Shown in pieces: positions 18,757 to 28,500 of a stretch of DNA of 64,000 nt (position 1 is the first letter of the stretch; each line of letters opens with the position of its first letter). The stretch comes from an uncultured Lachnospiraceae bacterium (lineage in GTDB: Bacteria > Bacillota > Clostridia > Lachnospirales > Lachnospiraceae): contig CANSTU010000004.1 of assembly GCA_947650005.1 (NCBI GenBank), forward strand, positions 23,819-87,818. Reading direction: 5' to 3'. The position numbers and the translations under genes are program-made. The notes beneath the pieces were generated by a model, which saw only the letters and a program-made list of their open reading frames with translations, made no database searches and had not been told where the DNA came from.

Positions 18757-21186
18757 TCAGTCAATGTCCAAAAATGACTCCACCCACATTCTTCCCCTCC
18801 GGAAACGGACCGTGACCGCCCCGCAGCGTGAAGTAAGAAAGACCGGAATCCCTCTTACGGCAAATCGTTCCAATACCGCCTTATGGGGATGTCCATAGGA
18901 ATTATCTTTTCCGCAGGAAATCAGGGCAGCGCGCGGCAGAACCCAATCCAGAAAACCTTCACTGCTGGAAGTATCGGAGCCATGATGGGCCGTCTTTAAG
19001 ATGCTGCAGTCTCCCGCCTGGCTGCCGTATGCCCGCGTAATCCGTTCCTCCCCTTCGCATCCGATATCCCCTGTGAGCAGGGCCGAAAAGATCTCCCGCC
19101 CTCTTCTTTGGGCGGAATATCGCAACACCAAGCTGCTTTCGTTCCTATCCGTCAGCGTCTCTTCCCCCATAGGATGAAGCGCCAAAAAACAGCTGTCCCC
19201 GTCCCTCACTTCCTCCCCGGCCTTCATCCGATATACCGGAATCCCGGATGTGGAGGCAGCATCCAGCAAGCCGCAAAAGGCCTCGTCCTCCGGCCCAGCT
19301 GCCGGAAGAGTCAGACCGCCCACCTCCACGTTTCCCTCCCCGGCCCATTCGAGGATCTGCAAAACGGCGCTAATATGATCCGCATCCCAGTGGCTTACGA
19401 AGATCATTTCCAGCCTGTCCACCCCTTGGTATTTCAGAAAAGGAATCACCTGCCAGGTGCCAACATCCCGTTTGGAGGAACTTCCCCCGTCGTAAAGATA
19501 GTGTTTCCCTTCCCCTGTCCGAATATAAATACAATCCCCCTGCCCCACGTCCAACATGGTCATCTGTCCTCCTGCAAAAGGTTTCACCAGGAAAATCAGG
19601 CACAGGGCCAGGGCAGCCCCATACCCGCCGGCCCTTGGGAGCTTTTTCGCACATAAAACGAGCCCAACAAGGCCCACATAGAAAATCGCAATCTGCCACA
19701 GCTGCGGTTTCCCGGTACGCCAAAAGCCCAGGCCGGCCTGACTTTCCAGACGGCACAACCATTCATACAGCCACAGAATTGCCCGAACCAAAAGGGCTGC
19801 GGGCCTGATACACCAAAGCAGGCCCGGACAGACTATCAACGCAATCCCGCCTGCCAACGCGAGCAGGATGCAGCCTCCCAGCAGAACCCCCATGAGAGGC
19901 ACCACCGCCATGTTTAACAAAACGGCGGACATGTTCCACTCATAATAGGCGCTAAGAATCACCGGAAGGGTCGCAAGACTGATGCAGAAGCTAGCGCGAA
20001 ATCCCATCCGCATCTTTTCCAATAAGATCTTTTTTCTCTTTTCCCACTGATTTTCATCAATATATCGCTTGTCCGCCTTTTTTCCTCCGCTTTTTCTCAT
20101 CCTGCCAAAGGCTGGCACCACCGCCACCGCACCCGCAGCGGCCGAAAAAGAAAGACCGAATCCCGCGTCTTCCAGGCAGGCCGGATTCTCCACCACCAGC
20201 AGGACCGCCGCCACAGCCAATGCTGTACCCGGATCGTAGGTACGTCCTATAAGCTGCGCCGTCATGGCAAAGGCGAACATGATCCCGGCGCGCAGAGAGG
20301 AAGCGGAAAATCCGGTCATACACAGATAAGATCCCAGAAACAGGAAGGCGGCCACACATCCCGCCTTTTTCCCGAAAAACCGGGCTAGAAACCGGAATAT
20401 CCCCATTCCCAGCAAAGAAATATGAAGGCCTGATATAGCCAGAATATGGGAAATCCCCGCTCTCTGATACAGACCTTTAAGTTCCTTGTCCATTCCGCCT
20501 TTCTCTCCCAAGAGCATTGCCTTTGCCACCGAAGCCTCCCGGCTTGGAAGAAGGGCCTCCAGGGCCGTCCCCAGGTGTTTTTTCAATAAATAGAGACGCT
20601 GCCCAAACCATGAATACCCCTCGCTCTTTCCCACAAGAACGGCCTGCGTTAACTCAAAGGCATATCCTTGCCTGTTATAATAAGCCTTTGCATCGAATTC
20701 CCCCGGATTGGACGCCTGCCTGAAATGGCGTACCTTTCCCTCATAACGCGCATAACAGCCAATTTCCGGCAGGGCTTCCCCGCTTTGCGGCCTGCAGAGG
20801 ATGGCATAACTGGTTTCGGGCCGATTCCTCCCTGAGCCTTCCCGAAAATCAGATGTAAAATATTCGTTGGAATGCAATTGTATGGAATGTAATTCTATGG
20901 ATTCATTGTTCCCCGACTGGGGATGATATGCAGATGGATTCTTATTTTCAAATTCCTCGGCCTCAGGCCGGGAGATTTCCGATATGGCATTCTTCAGATA
21001 GATGATATAGGCGGTTTCCCCATTTTGGCTATTGACGGTTTCTACGATATCCACAACCTCGCCCGTATAAACCGCTGCCTGTCCGTCCTCATATTCCGGT
21101 ACGGGAACGGGCAGGCCAAAAGCAAGGGTGGTCAGCTTCACCGCAGCCACAAACAGGAGGGCCGCCGATACAAGCGGTCGTCTCAC
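18757..21186 (-). CDS. comEC: DNA internalisation-related competence protein ComEC/Rec2
   Basis: Competence TM domain (GISHILAISGLHISLLGMG) plus metallo-beta-lactamase domain (MLDVGQGDCIYIRTGEGKHYLYDGG, VSHWDADHISAV). Confidence 0.95.
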   Translation of the reverse strand: MRRPLVSAALLFVAAVKLTTLAFGLPVPVPEYEDGQAAVYTGEVVDIVETVNSQNGETAYIIYLKNAISEISRPEAEEFENKNPSAYHPQSGNNESIELHSIQLHSNEYFTSDFREGSGRNRPETSYAILCRPQSGEALPEIGCYARYEGKVRHFRQASNPGEFDAKAYYNRQGYAFELTQAVLVGKSEGYSWFGQRLYLLKKHLGTALEALLPSREASVAKAMLLGEKGGMDKELKGLYQRAGISHILAISGLHISLLGMGIFRFLARFFGKKAGCVAAFLFLGSYLCMTGFSASSLRAGIMFAFAMTAQLIGRTYDPGTALAVAAVLLVVENPACLEDAGFGLSFSAAAGAVAVVPAFGRMRKSGGKKADKRYIDENQWEKRKKILLEKMRMGFRASFCISLATLPVILSAYYEWNMSAVLLNMAVVPLMGVLLGGCILLALAGGIALIVCPGLLWCIRPAALLVRAILWLYEWLCRLESQAGLGFWRTGKPQLWQIAIFYVGLVGLVLCAKKLPRAGGYGAALALCLIFLVKPFAGGQMTMLDVGQGDCIYIRTGEGKHYLYDGGSSSKRDVGTWQVIPFLKYQGVDRLEMIFVSHWDADHISAVLQILEWAGEGNVEVGGLTLPAAGPEDEAFCGLLDAASTSGIPVYRMKAGEEVRDGDSCFLALHPMGEETLTDRNESSLVLRYSAQRRGREIFSALLTGDIGCEGEERITRAYGSQAGDCSILKTAHHGSDTSSSEGFLDWVLPRAALISCGKDNSYGHPHKAVLERFAVRGIPVFLTSRCGAVTVRFRRGRMWVESFLDID

Positions 21187-22136
21187 TGCGTTCCCTCCTC
21201 CGTCCTGGTGATCTCCAGGTTTCTCTCATAAATATTGGCCAGATTATAGCTCTCCCGGAACACCAGATCGCTTCTGCCGTTCACGGCAATCTGAACCTTG
21301 TTCACATTGGACAGCTCCACCAGGGAATTCACCAGGGAATAGATCACCACATCCGCAGTCACGTTATAGACCTGGGTGAGAAAGGCGTCGTCCAGATTCA
21401 CATAACAGATTCCGTCCTTCACCGTAACCCCCTGCACCTTTGTGGCGGAGTTGATCACGGGGAAGACCTCTTCGCTCTCCGGCCCTTTTACCAGGTTTTC
21501 CACCACCAGCCTTTCCATGGAAATATTGCTGTTGTACACCACCGTCCGATTCGTCTCAACCAGACGATCCCCGGCCTCGTTGGCAAAGTACAGGCGCAAA
21601 GTCACCATTTCATAGGCATTGATTTCTTCCCCCGCATTATCGATGAAGGTGTCCGCGGTCATAGGCCCCACCGCCGTACCCGCATTATCCGTCAGGCTCT
21701 GCCCTTCCACCGTCATCAGCACATGGTTAATGCCATCCACCTGGGACAAGGTCCGCACCAGAGCCGCCCGCACCAGCACTTCCGTGGTGGCGGGCAGTTT
21801 TTTGTAGGACTCGTCCATATCCAGATTGAGCTGTCCCTCCTCCACCTGATATCCTTCCACCAAAACCGAGGTCCCTACAGAAGCTTTGAGGGATACGTCC
21901 TGGGGCGTCTGGGAGAGCGCCTCAAGAAGCGCCTCCGTCTGCGCAGCCTGTCCCTCTTCCTCTTCCAAAACCCTCGACTCCTTAACGATCTTCGTTTCCT
22001 CACGATTTAAATAATAAATATAATATTCCTTCCCGTCCTCTTCCTCCTTTGCTCTGCCGCAGGATGCCAGGCACAACAGGCACAGGAAGAAAAGCGGGAA
22101 AAGAACTGCCTTACAATAACTTTTTCCTCTTTTCAA
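21183..22136 (-). CDS. GerMN domain lipoprotein
   Basis: LCLASCGR lipobox; two GerMN-like halves. Confidence 0.85.
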   Translation of the reverse strand: MKRGKSYCKAVLFPLFFLCLLCLASCGRAKEEEDGKEYYIYYLNREETKIVKESRVLEEEEGQAAQTEALLEALSQTPQDVSLKASVGTSVLVEGYQVEEGQLNLDMDESYKKLPATTEVLVRAALVRTLSQVDGINHVLMTVEGQSLTDNAGTAVGPMTADTFIDNAGEEINAYEMVTLRLYFANEAGDRLVETNRTVVYNSNISMERLVVENLVKGPESEEVFPVINSATKVQGVTVKDGICYVNLDDAFLTQVYNVTADVVIYSLVNSLVELSNVNKVQIAVNGRSDLVFRESYNLANIYERNLEITRTEEGTQ

Positions 22137-22159
22137 ACCGAATCAACTCCCCTAATCCT

Positions 22160-23797
22160 CTACTGTTTTACATGGATGAGCGGTATCTTCACCGTAAAGC
22201 AGGATCCCTCGCCTTCCATGCTGGAAACCTTCACGGATCCGCGATGCAGAAGGATGGCTCCCCTGGTAATGGAAAGTCCCAGGCCCGTTCCCCCAATCTG
22301 CCTGGAGTGGGATTTATCCACCCTGTAAAACCTTTCAAAAATATGATCGAAGTCCTCCTGTGGGATACCGATTCCCGAATCGGATATTTCCACCGTAAAA
22401 AACTGGTGGTCGGCATCCAGCAGAACCTTCACCCATCCATGCTCCTTGTTATATTTAATGGCGTTTTCCACCAAATTGGTAAAAATCTGGGTAACCTTCA
22501 CCTCGTCCACTTCCGCGGTTACCGGACGGATACTCTCAAACACCATTTCCACGTCTCTCTGCCGGGCAATGGGACGAAGACGCTTTAGTACCAATTCCAG
22601 AAGCCCGTTCATATCCACCGATGTGATGTTCAGTTGGGCCACCGTCTTGTCCATCTTAACCAAGGACAAAAGGTCACTGATAATTTTATTCTCCCTTTCA
22701 ATCTCCTCCCCAATATCCTGCATGAATTCCTGATACAGCTCCACCGGAGCGCCCTCCTGCTGCATCAGGGAATCCGCAAGTACCTTCATGGAGGTCAAGG
22801 GCGTCTTCAATTCATGGGACACGTTGGAAACGAATTCCTGTCTCGAATCATCGATCACCTTCATTCGGCTCAGAAGCTGATTAAAGGCATCCACGATGTG
22901 CTCCGTCTCCAGATAATCCTTTACGCTGATGGGTTCCTCCTGAAAACCGTCCTTTACCTCATTGATCGCTCGGGTCACCTTATTAAAAGGATGGATCAGA
23001 AGCGTGGAAAACGCCATGGAAATGCCAAAAATAAAAATTGTGATCACAATTTCCACGATCAGCGCCTTCCTGTTCAAAATCTCCAATGTCGCCGTGATAT
23101 TGACCGTAGACACGCTCGCCAACATAACCCCCTGTACAGGGACGGAACCGTCCTCCTTCTGGGAGTCCGTAACGGAAGTCTGTCCTGTCTGGAAGGTGGT
23201 CTCCACAATGGGAATCGTCATCTCTATATAGCCGCTTTTTCTGTCATAATTGGAGATTTCTTCCCCTTTGAAGCAGCGGATCACTTCCTCAGAGATCATC
23301 GTTTTCCCTTCGCTGATCCCATAGGTGTCTTTTACAATCCGGAAATTATTGTTGATGATGAGCACACGGCCGTCGTATAGATTGGACATCTGATCAAGCT
23401 CCGCGTTAATCGCTTCGCTGGAAGTGTCCCTGAGATAATTATTGTTTAAAAGATGGTTGGCAATGATCTTAAACTGTGTCTGGGTGTCGGTTAAACGCAG
23501 GGAAACGGCCCGCTCCTCATAGCTCTGGAGAATACCCACCCTGGTGATATAGCTGGGAACGATCCCGATGATGAGCATTACGAGAAAAATATATACTTTC
23601 ATACTCCGCAGAACGGGTATTTTGACAAACAACGCCCTCAGCTTGTTTCGCATCCTGATCTTCCCTCCGGCCGGCCGCACCCACCCGGCCCTGCGGTATT
23701 GCGCCCTTTTAAGCAGTAAAGACAGTTGGAGATGCGGAATCATTCCTGCGTTTGTCGTACGGGCAGAATCATATTCTCGCATCCCCAAAGGAATCAT
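22160..23797 (-). CDS. Sensor histidine kinase (WalK-like)
   Basis: HAMP region, SRQEFVSNVSHELKTPLTSMKVLADSL, GTGLGLSIT; ATGA overlap with the response regulator. Confidence 0.9.
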   Translation of the reverse strand: MIPLGMREYDSARTTNAGMIPHLQLSLLLKRAQYRRAGWVRPAGGKIRMRNKLRALFVKIPVLRSMKVYIFLVMLIIGIVPSYITRVGILQSYEERAVSLRLTDTQTQFKIIANHLLNNNYLRDTSSEAINAELDQMSNLYDGRVLIINNNFRIVKDTYGISEGKTMISEEVIRCFKGEEISNYDRKSGYIEMTIPIVETTFQTGQTSVTDSQKEDGSVPVQGVMLASVSTVNITATLEILNRKALIVEIVITIFIFGISMAFSTLLIHPFNKVTRAINEVKDGFQEEPISVKDYLETEHIVDAFNQLLSRMKVIDDSRQEFVSNVSHELKTPLTSMKVLADSLMQQEGAPVELYQEFMQDIGEEIERENKIISDLLSLVKMDKTVAQLNITSVDMNGLLELVLKRLRPIARQRDVEMVFESIRPVTAEVDEVKVTQIFTNLVENAIKYNKEHGWVKVLLDADHQFFTVEISDSGIGIPQEDFDHIFERFYRVDKSHSRQIGGTGLGLSITRGAILLHRGSVKVSSMEGEGSCFTVKIPLIHVKQ

Positions 23798-24480
23798 GCC
23801 CTAAAAAAATATCCCACTCCCCATTTCGTATGCACATATTTTGGCTCGCTGGGGTTCTTCTCTATCTTCTCCCGTAGCCTGCGGACATGCACGTCCACGG
23901 TTCGCACATCCCCCGGATAATCGCTCCCCCATACCAGCTTCAGAAGGCTTTCCCGACCGTATACCTTGTTCGGGTTCAGGGCGAGCAGCTCCAACAGATC
24001 GAATTCTTTCGCCGTTAAATTGATCTCCTGGCCCGCTATGGAAACTCTCCGGCCGTCGCAATCCAGCTTCAGGTCGCCGTGAACCACCGTCTTGGGCGCA
24101 TCCGCCTTATCCCGTACTGCAGTACGCCGCATGATGGCTTTGATTCTGGCCTTTACCTCCAGGATATTAAAGGGTTTGGTAATATAATCGTCGGCGCCGT
24201 ATTCCAGCCCCATGATCTTATCCATATCGTTATCCTTGGCCGTGAGCATGACGATAGGCATGTTGGAAAACTCCCGAATCTGCTGACAGACCTCCAGGCC
24301 GGTCAATTTGGGCAACATGATATCTAATAGAATGATATCAAATTCTGTATTTCTTGCCGCTTCCAGGGCTTCTTCCCCGTCATAGGCGCAGGTCACTTCC
24401 ATGCCGTCCTGCTCCAGGCTGAACCGTATCCCCTTCACGATCAATTTTTCGTCATCCACCACCAAAACTTTTTTAGCCAT
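23794..24480 (-). CDS. OmpR/PhoB-family response regulator (WalR-like)
   Basis: VLVVDDEKLIVKGI, DIILLDIMLP, C-terminal VRTVDVHVRRLREKIE winged helix. Confidence 0.92.
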   Translation of the reverse strand: MAKKVLVVDDEKLIVKGIRFSLEQDGMEVTCAYDGEEALEAARNTEFDIILLDIMLPKLTGLEVCQQIREFSNMPIVMLTAKDNDMDKIMGLEYGADDYITKPFNILEVKARIKAIMRRTAVRDKADAPKTVVHGDLKLDCDGRRVSIAGQEINLTAKEFDLLELLALNPNKVYGRESLLKLVWGSDYPGDVRTVDVHVRRLREKIEKNPSEPKYVHTKWGVGYFFRA

Positions 24481-24535
24481 AACGCTTTCCCTATGCCTTT
24501 CCTGCTCCGGCCATTTTCCGGATTCTTGCTGTCGT

Positions 24536-25177
24536 CTATCGAACGGTGATGAATGCCTGAAGTTTCTGAAAACTCGCTTCCTTGATCCCGTCCACTTTCA
24601 TGATGTCTTCGATTGTCCGAAATCTGCCATTTTTCTCCCGATAGGACAATATGGCCTCCGCTCTCGTCTGTCCGATGCCGGGAAGGGTCATCAATTCAGA
24701 CACCGATGCGGAATTAAGATCTACCAAGCCGTCTTTCGTATCCTCACCGGTTTGGTCCGCCGTCATGGTCTGCGCCTCTTCCAGAGTAGGAATCCGGATC
24801 TGCATTCCGTCCTCCAGAAACGCCGCCTGGTTCACGCTGCTTTCCGCCGCATCCTCACGCAGCCCTTCCGCTTCCTCAACGGCATCGTGAATCCGGCTCC
24901 CAGCCGGAAGGCAATACACTCCGGGGCGGTTCACCGCGCCGCACACATGTACCACGCATTCCGCCCCGCCCTTCTCCTCCGGGATATCCTGTACCCCGAC
25001 CTTTGACAAAACGTCCTGAGAAACCGTCTCTGCACTAAGCGCTCCTTCCGTTTCTTTGGCCATAGAAGGCTCCTGCTGCTGCAGTTCCACCACCCGCCTG
25101 TCTTTACATCCGGCAAGCGAAAAAACAAATACCAGTACTGTGCACAGTACCGGAATTCTCCTGAAAAAATATGACAT
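24536..25177 (-). CDS. comEA: ComEA family helix-hairpin-helix DNA-binding protein, predicted lipoprotein
   Basis: SLBB-like VHVCGAVNRPGVYCLPAGSRI then VDLNSASVSELMTLPGIGQTRAEAILSYREKNGRF; signal ending FSLAGC. Confidence 0.92.
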   Translation of the reverse strand: MSYFFRRIPVLCTVLVFVFSLAGCKDRRVVELQQQEPSMAKETEGALSAETVSQDVLSKVGVQDIPEEKGGAECVVHVCGAVNRPGVYCLPAGSRIHDAVEEAEGLREDAAESSVNQAAFLEDGMQIRIPTLEEAQTMTADQTGEDTKDGLVDLNSASVSELMTLPGIGQTRAEAILSYREKNGRFRTIEDIMKVDGIKEASFQKLQAFITVR

Positions 25178-25289
25178 AAAACCCCTTTCCATACAAGCTG
25201 CCACATGGAAAGGTCCCCGTATACAGCCTAGTTTTATTGTATGATAAAATGCGGGGTTTTACAAGGGAATTTTTGTTACAAGAGAGGGA

Positions 25290-25360
25290 GATTGAAAATT
25301 AAAATTTTCAATCTCCCTGATTTGTATACCCGCTTTAGCGGGCAGATGGGAGCAAAAATG
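25290..25360 (+). repeat. Orphan A unit (AT hairpin + GC hairpin + SD + ATG) without an obvious downstream gene
   Basis: GATTGAAAATTAAAATTTTCAATC...CCCGCTTTAGCGGGCAGATGGGAGCAAAAATG. Confidence 0.7.
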
Positions 25361-25459
25361 AAACGTTGGTTACGATTCACATATCAGGCAGGTTCCCGAG
25401 CGGGGAGCGATGCCGCGGGAGAGGAGAGGACGGCCGTCCCATGTCCCCTTCCTTATTAT

Positions 25460-26152
25460 CTACCGGCCGCAGTCTATGAAACACGCCTCAAGGAGACCTT
25501 TTCTTTTTCCCTCATAGTCCTCCCCTACCTCTTCCCGCATATTTTCGTAGAAAGAAACTGCCGCTGCACGCCGTCTTTGGGCGATTTCCTTTCCGCGGGC
25601 TGTATAAAACCCTTGATAGATCCCTTCGAGTTTATATTTATATTCCTGGAAAAAGGACGGCTCTACGTCCTCTTTTCCGTCCGATACTTCCCCTTCCGGT
25701 GTGAGAGAGTAAAGGGGTTCCGATACAGCCCCTTTATATACCAGAGTCCGGGCAATCCCCACCGCGCCGCATACATCCAGCTTGTCCGCATCGAACAGAA
25801 TCTTCGCCTCCATACTCTGGGGCGGGTTATCCCTGCGGAAACGATGGGTTAGGATGCAGTCGCGTACATGCGTCGCGAACGTTTCCGCAAAATCCTGTTG
25901 CACCAGAAAACGGTACGCCTTCTCGCTCCCCACGCAGGCATGGCAGAGCCGAGGATTTTCAAACTGTTCCTTTCGACCGACATCATGGAGCAGGCAGGCG
26001 CAGATCAATACATCACGATCCACGTTTTTCTCATGATCTGCGATCTCCAGCGCCAGATAGAGCACCCGGTAAATGTGTTCCCGGTCGTGGGCGCTGTCTT
26101 CCATGCAGGAATGCATGTAGGACTCAATCAATGCGTAAGTTTTTTTATCCAT
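25460..26152 (-). CDS. HD-domain phosphohydrolase
   Basis: ACLLHDVGRKEQFENP; start reset to 26152 because the upstream in-frame MGAK is the A-unit SD. Confidence 0.88.
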   Translation of the reverse strand: MDKKTYALIESYMHSCMEDSAHDREHIYRVLYLALEIADHEKNVDRDVLICACLLHDVGRKEQFENPRLCHACVGSEKAYRFLVQQDFAETFATHVRDCILTHRFRRDNPPQSMEAKILFDADKLDVCGAVGIARTLVYKGAVSEPLYSLTPEGEVSDGKEDVEPSFFQEYKYKLEGIYQGFYTARGKEIAQRRRAAAVSFYENMREEVGEDYEGKRKGLLEACFIDCGR

Positions 26153-26295
26153 TTTTGCTCCCATCTGCCCGCTTTAGCGGGCAGACAAATCCGGGAGATT
26201 GAAAATCTTAATTTTCAATCTTATACCCCTGCATATCGCAGGCTAAATCTGCGATACTGCCACCAATAAAGAGTTTGAAACATAGTTTCAAATTT
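26153..26295 (-). repeat. Composite B+A hairpin leader upstream of HD-domain gene
   Basis: Minus strand TTTGAAACTATGTTTCAAA...GGCAGTATCGCAG...GCAGGGGTATAAGATTGAAAATTAAGATTTTCAATC...GCCCGCTAAAGCGGGCAGATGGGAGCAAAA-ATG. Confidence 0.8.
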
Positions 26296-27145
26296 ATACC
26301 CCTGCAAACCGCGCATAATAATATGCCACATACCCGCTGACTTTCCTGTCATAATCCGGATATATATAACCAAATCTCTCCGCACATGTCCCCGCAGCCT
26401 CCCGGAATAGGGAATGACACAGAAGAAGGGACTTCCACATATTTTCGTAGGAATCGTTTTTGTATGTAGCCAACAAAGCATCCCAGGTCTTCTCAGGGAG
26501 GTATTTGCGGATAAATTTGTAATTTTTGCCCACGCTAAAGGTAAAGCCGTATTCCAGTCCCACCTTCCAGGACAGCATGCGCAGCAGTTCATCGCGCAGA
26601 AGCCCCAGATGGTCAATAGAAAACAGGATCTCTTTCCGGCACAATCCCTTCACCACATAGGGCGTGAGACTCCAAAATTCGTTGCAGCAGTCGTCAAAGC
26701 TGCGCGGACTAGGTTTCTTGATCCAGTATTCCTCATCGGTGGGAAGAACCGGTTCCGGACACCTTCCGTCTTTATCCAAAAGGATGGTACGCAGCTTATC
26801 CTGGGCGAGGTAGTCCGGCAGCTTATCCACCTCCAGAAAGGTAAAGTCGATCTTGTTATGATCTTCAAATAAAACAAGATAGGAATAACCCTCCTCCACC
26901 GCAGGAAACAGTTCCATATCCTCCGGCTTCTGCATCATGAGGGTGGGGCCAAATAAAGCCAGCCATCCGTCGTCCTCCGTAAATTGTTTCATATCCTTCA
27001 CGAAATAGGTGATATCATAGTCCTGGAAGGTGTCTTCTGGAATATTCCGATTCACCCTGGAGCCTTCCATTCCCACCAGACGGATGTTCTCCTCATTTCG
27101 AGCAAAATCCAGAATCAGTTTTCTCATTTCATCGGGTGTACGCAT
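26294..27145 (-). CDS. Aminoglycoside 6-adenylyltransferase-like (ANT(6)) nucleotidyltransferase
   Basis: RKLILDFARNEENIRLVGMEGSRVNRNIPEDTFQDYDITYFV. Confidence 0.88.
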   Translation of the reverse strand: MRTPDEMRKLILDFARNEENIRLVGMEGSRVNRNIPEDTFQDYDITYFVKDMKQFTEDDGWLALFGPTLMMQKPEDMELFPAVEEGYSYLVLFEDHNKIDFTFLEVDKLPDYLAQDKLRTILLDKDGRCPEPVLPTDEEYWIKKPSPRSFDDCCNEFWSLTPYVVKGLCRKEILFSIDHLGLLRDELLRMLSWKVGLEYGFTFSVGKNYKFIRKYLPEKTWDALLATYKNDSYENMWKSLLLCHSLFREAAGTCAERFGYIYPDYDRKVSGYVAYYYARFAGV

Positions 27146-27163
27146 CCATCATCCTCCTGCTGA

Positions 27164-27595
27164 TTATTTCCACTTAAAAATTACTATGCCGGCAATCGCC
27201 ACTGCCATTCCCACTGCCTTCCGCCATTCCCATCCGGTCTTCTCCACGCCGAACAAGCCGAACAGCTCGATCAGGTACGCCACCAAAAGCTGCGCTACCA
27301 CAATCAGCATCACTGCCCGGGCAGGGCCGAGAAGATCCATACCCTTGATGACCGTATAGGTGATGAAAGCGCCGATGGCCCCTCCCAACAGCATATATTT
27401 AGGCTGTACCTGCCACACACCGCTTAAGGGGCTGCGGTCCGTCATGGCCCAGGCGGCCAGGCAGACCAGCAGGGCCGAAAATTGTACGAAGCAATTGGCC
27501 GCCCAAATACTGGAAGCTTTGGTGACCTGTGTATTAAAAACTCCCTGCACACTCATCAGGGCGCCTGAAAGTAACGCGATAATAAAACCGAGCAT
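27164..27595 (-). CDS. DMT family transporter (YdcZ/DUF606 type)
   Basis: MLGFIIALLSGALMSVQGVFNTQVTKASSIWAANCFVQF; SD AAGGAGG upstream of ATG at 27595. Confidence 0.85.
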   Translation of the reverse strand: MLGFIIALLSGALMSVQGVFNTQVTKASSIWAANCFVQFSALLVCLAAWAMTDRSPLSGVWQVQPKYMLLGGAIGAFITYTVIKGMDLLGPARAVMLIVVAQLLVAYLIELFGLFGVEKTGWEWRKAVGMAVAIAGIVIFKWK

Positions 27596-27760
27596 ATGAG
27601 CCTCCTTGCCCGCTTTAGCGGGCGTAAATCCACGGTTGAAAAGGCTGGATGCCATTTTTCAACCTAGCCTCCTGTTTGGAAATATTTTTGCTCCCATCTG
27701 CGTGCTAGGCACACGCTTCATTAAAATCCGGGAGATTGACACGATGTATCAATCTTAATA
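27596..27760 (-). repeat. Two tandem A-type hairpin modules upstream of the DMT transporter
   Basis: GCGTGTGCCTAGCACGCAGATGGGAGCAAAA followed by GTTGAAAAATGGC...CCTTTTCAAC and GCCCGCTAAAGCGGGCAAGGAGG. Confidence 0.65.
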
Positions 27761-27819
27761 ATCTCCTCTCATCTTGCCCATATGACGGTATTTTTATACT
27801 TACAAAGAAGGAACCTCTT

Positions 27820-28488
27820 TTATGAGGCTGTCACTCTCGTCTCCAGTTCATCAAAAAAGCCTTGAAAACTGGGGGAGTGGTTCGCATCCAGCTTAAGCGC
27901 TTTGCCTATTTTATCTGCCCATTCGCACTTTGCCTTTCCCACCGCATTCTCCCCTGCTGTTTTTTTCTTCTTTAATCCTGCTAATCCTCCCGGATATAAC
28001 ATATTGGCAAGTACTTCCCATGTATCACATATATCATCCTGCACATAGTCTTTCAGATATCTCTTCCGGGCATTTGGATAGGCTTCCCAAATGGCGCCCT
28101 CATCTCCCAAAAGCCAAGCTTCCATCTCTTTCACAGCAATACAGAATACATGATCGGTGAGCAGCATACATTCTGATGCGGCCTTCTCCAATTCTTTCTT
28201 AAAATTTTCAGGATCCCTTTTATCATTATCCAAAACAACAACAATTACAGCATTTCCCATATCTCTCAGAGATTTGTCAAATCCCCTTAAATAGCCTCGC
28301 AAATTATTCAGAAGATTTCCTCCTTTTCTTTCGAATAGGTTCCCGCTCCTTTTTAAGTGCCCAATTCCACTGAATGATTTGCTGTCATAGTAGATTTCCT
28401 TTTCCGGATATTTGACTCTCAGTTTTTCCATAACATGTTTGACTAGAATCTCCGTTGACTGATCCTCTATCATGAACTGAAAATACAT
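27820..28488 (-). CDS. DUF4276-like TOPRIM-related protein, partner of adjacent AAA ATPase
   Basis: N-terminal IEDQSTEIL, VVVLDNDKRD (DxD) and KEMEAWLLGD motifs; 12-nt gap from the ATPase stop. Confidence 0.7.
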   Translation of the reverse strand: MYFQFMIEDQSTEILVKHVMEKLRVKYPEKEIYYDSKSFSGIGHLKRSGNLFERKGGNLLNNLRGYLRGFDKSLRDMGNAVIVVVLDNDKRDPENFKKELEKAASECMLLTDHVFCIAVKEMEAWLLGDEGAIWEAYPNARKRYLKDYVQDDICDTWEVLANMLYPGGLAGLKKKKTAGENAVGKAKCEWADKIGKALKLDANHSPSFQGFFDELETRVTAS

Positions 28489-28500
28489 ACCTTTCCCCCG

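Noticed and set aside
25241-25852. 203-aa plus-strand ORF containing MGAKMKRWLRF
   Set aside because: Starts inside the repeat and then runs antisense to the HD-domain gene; treated as an orphan A unit instead.
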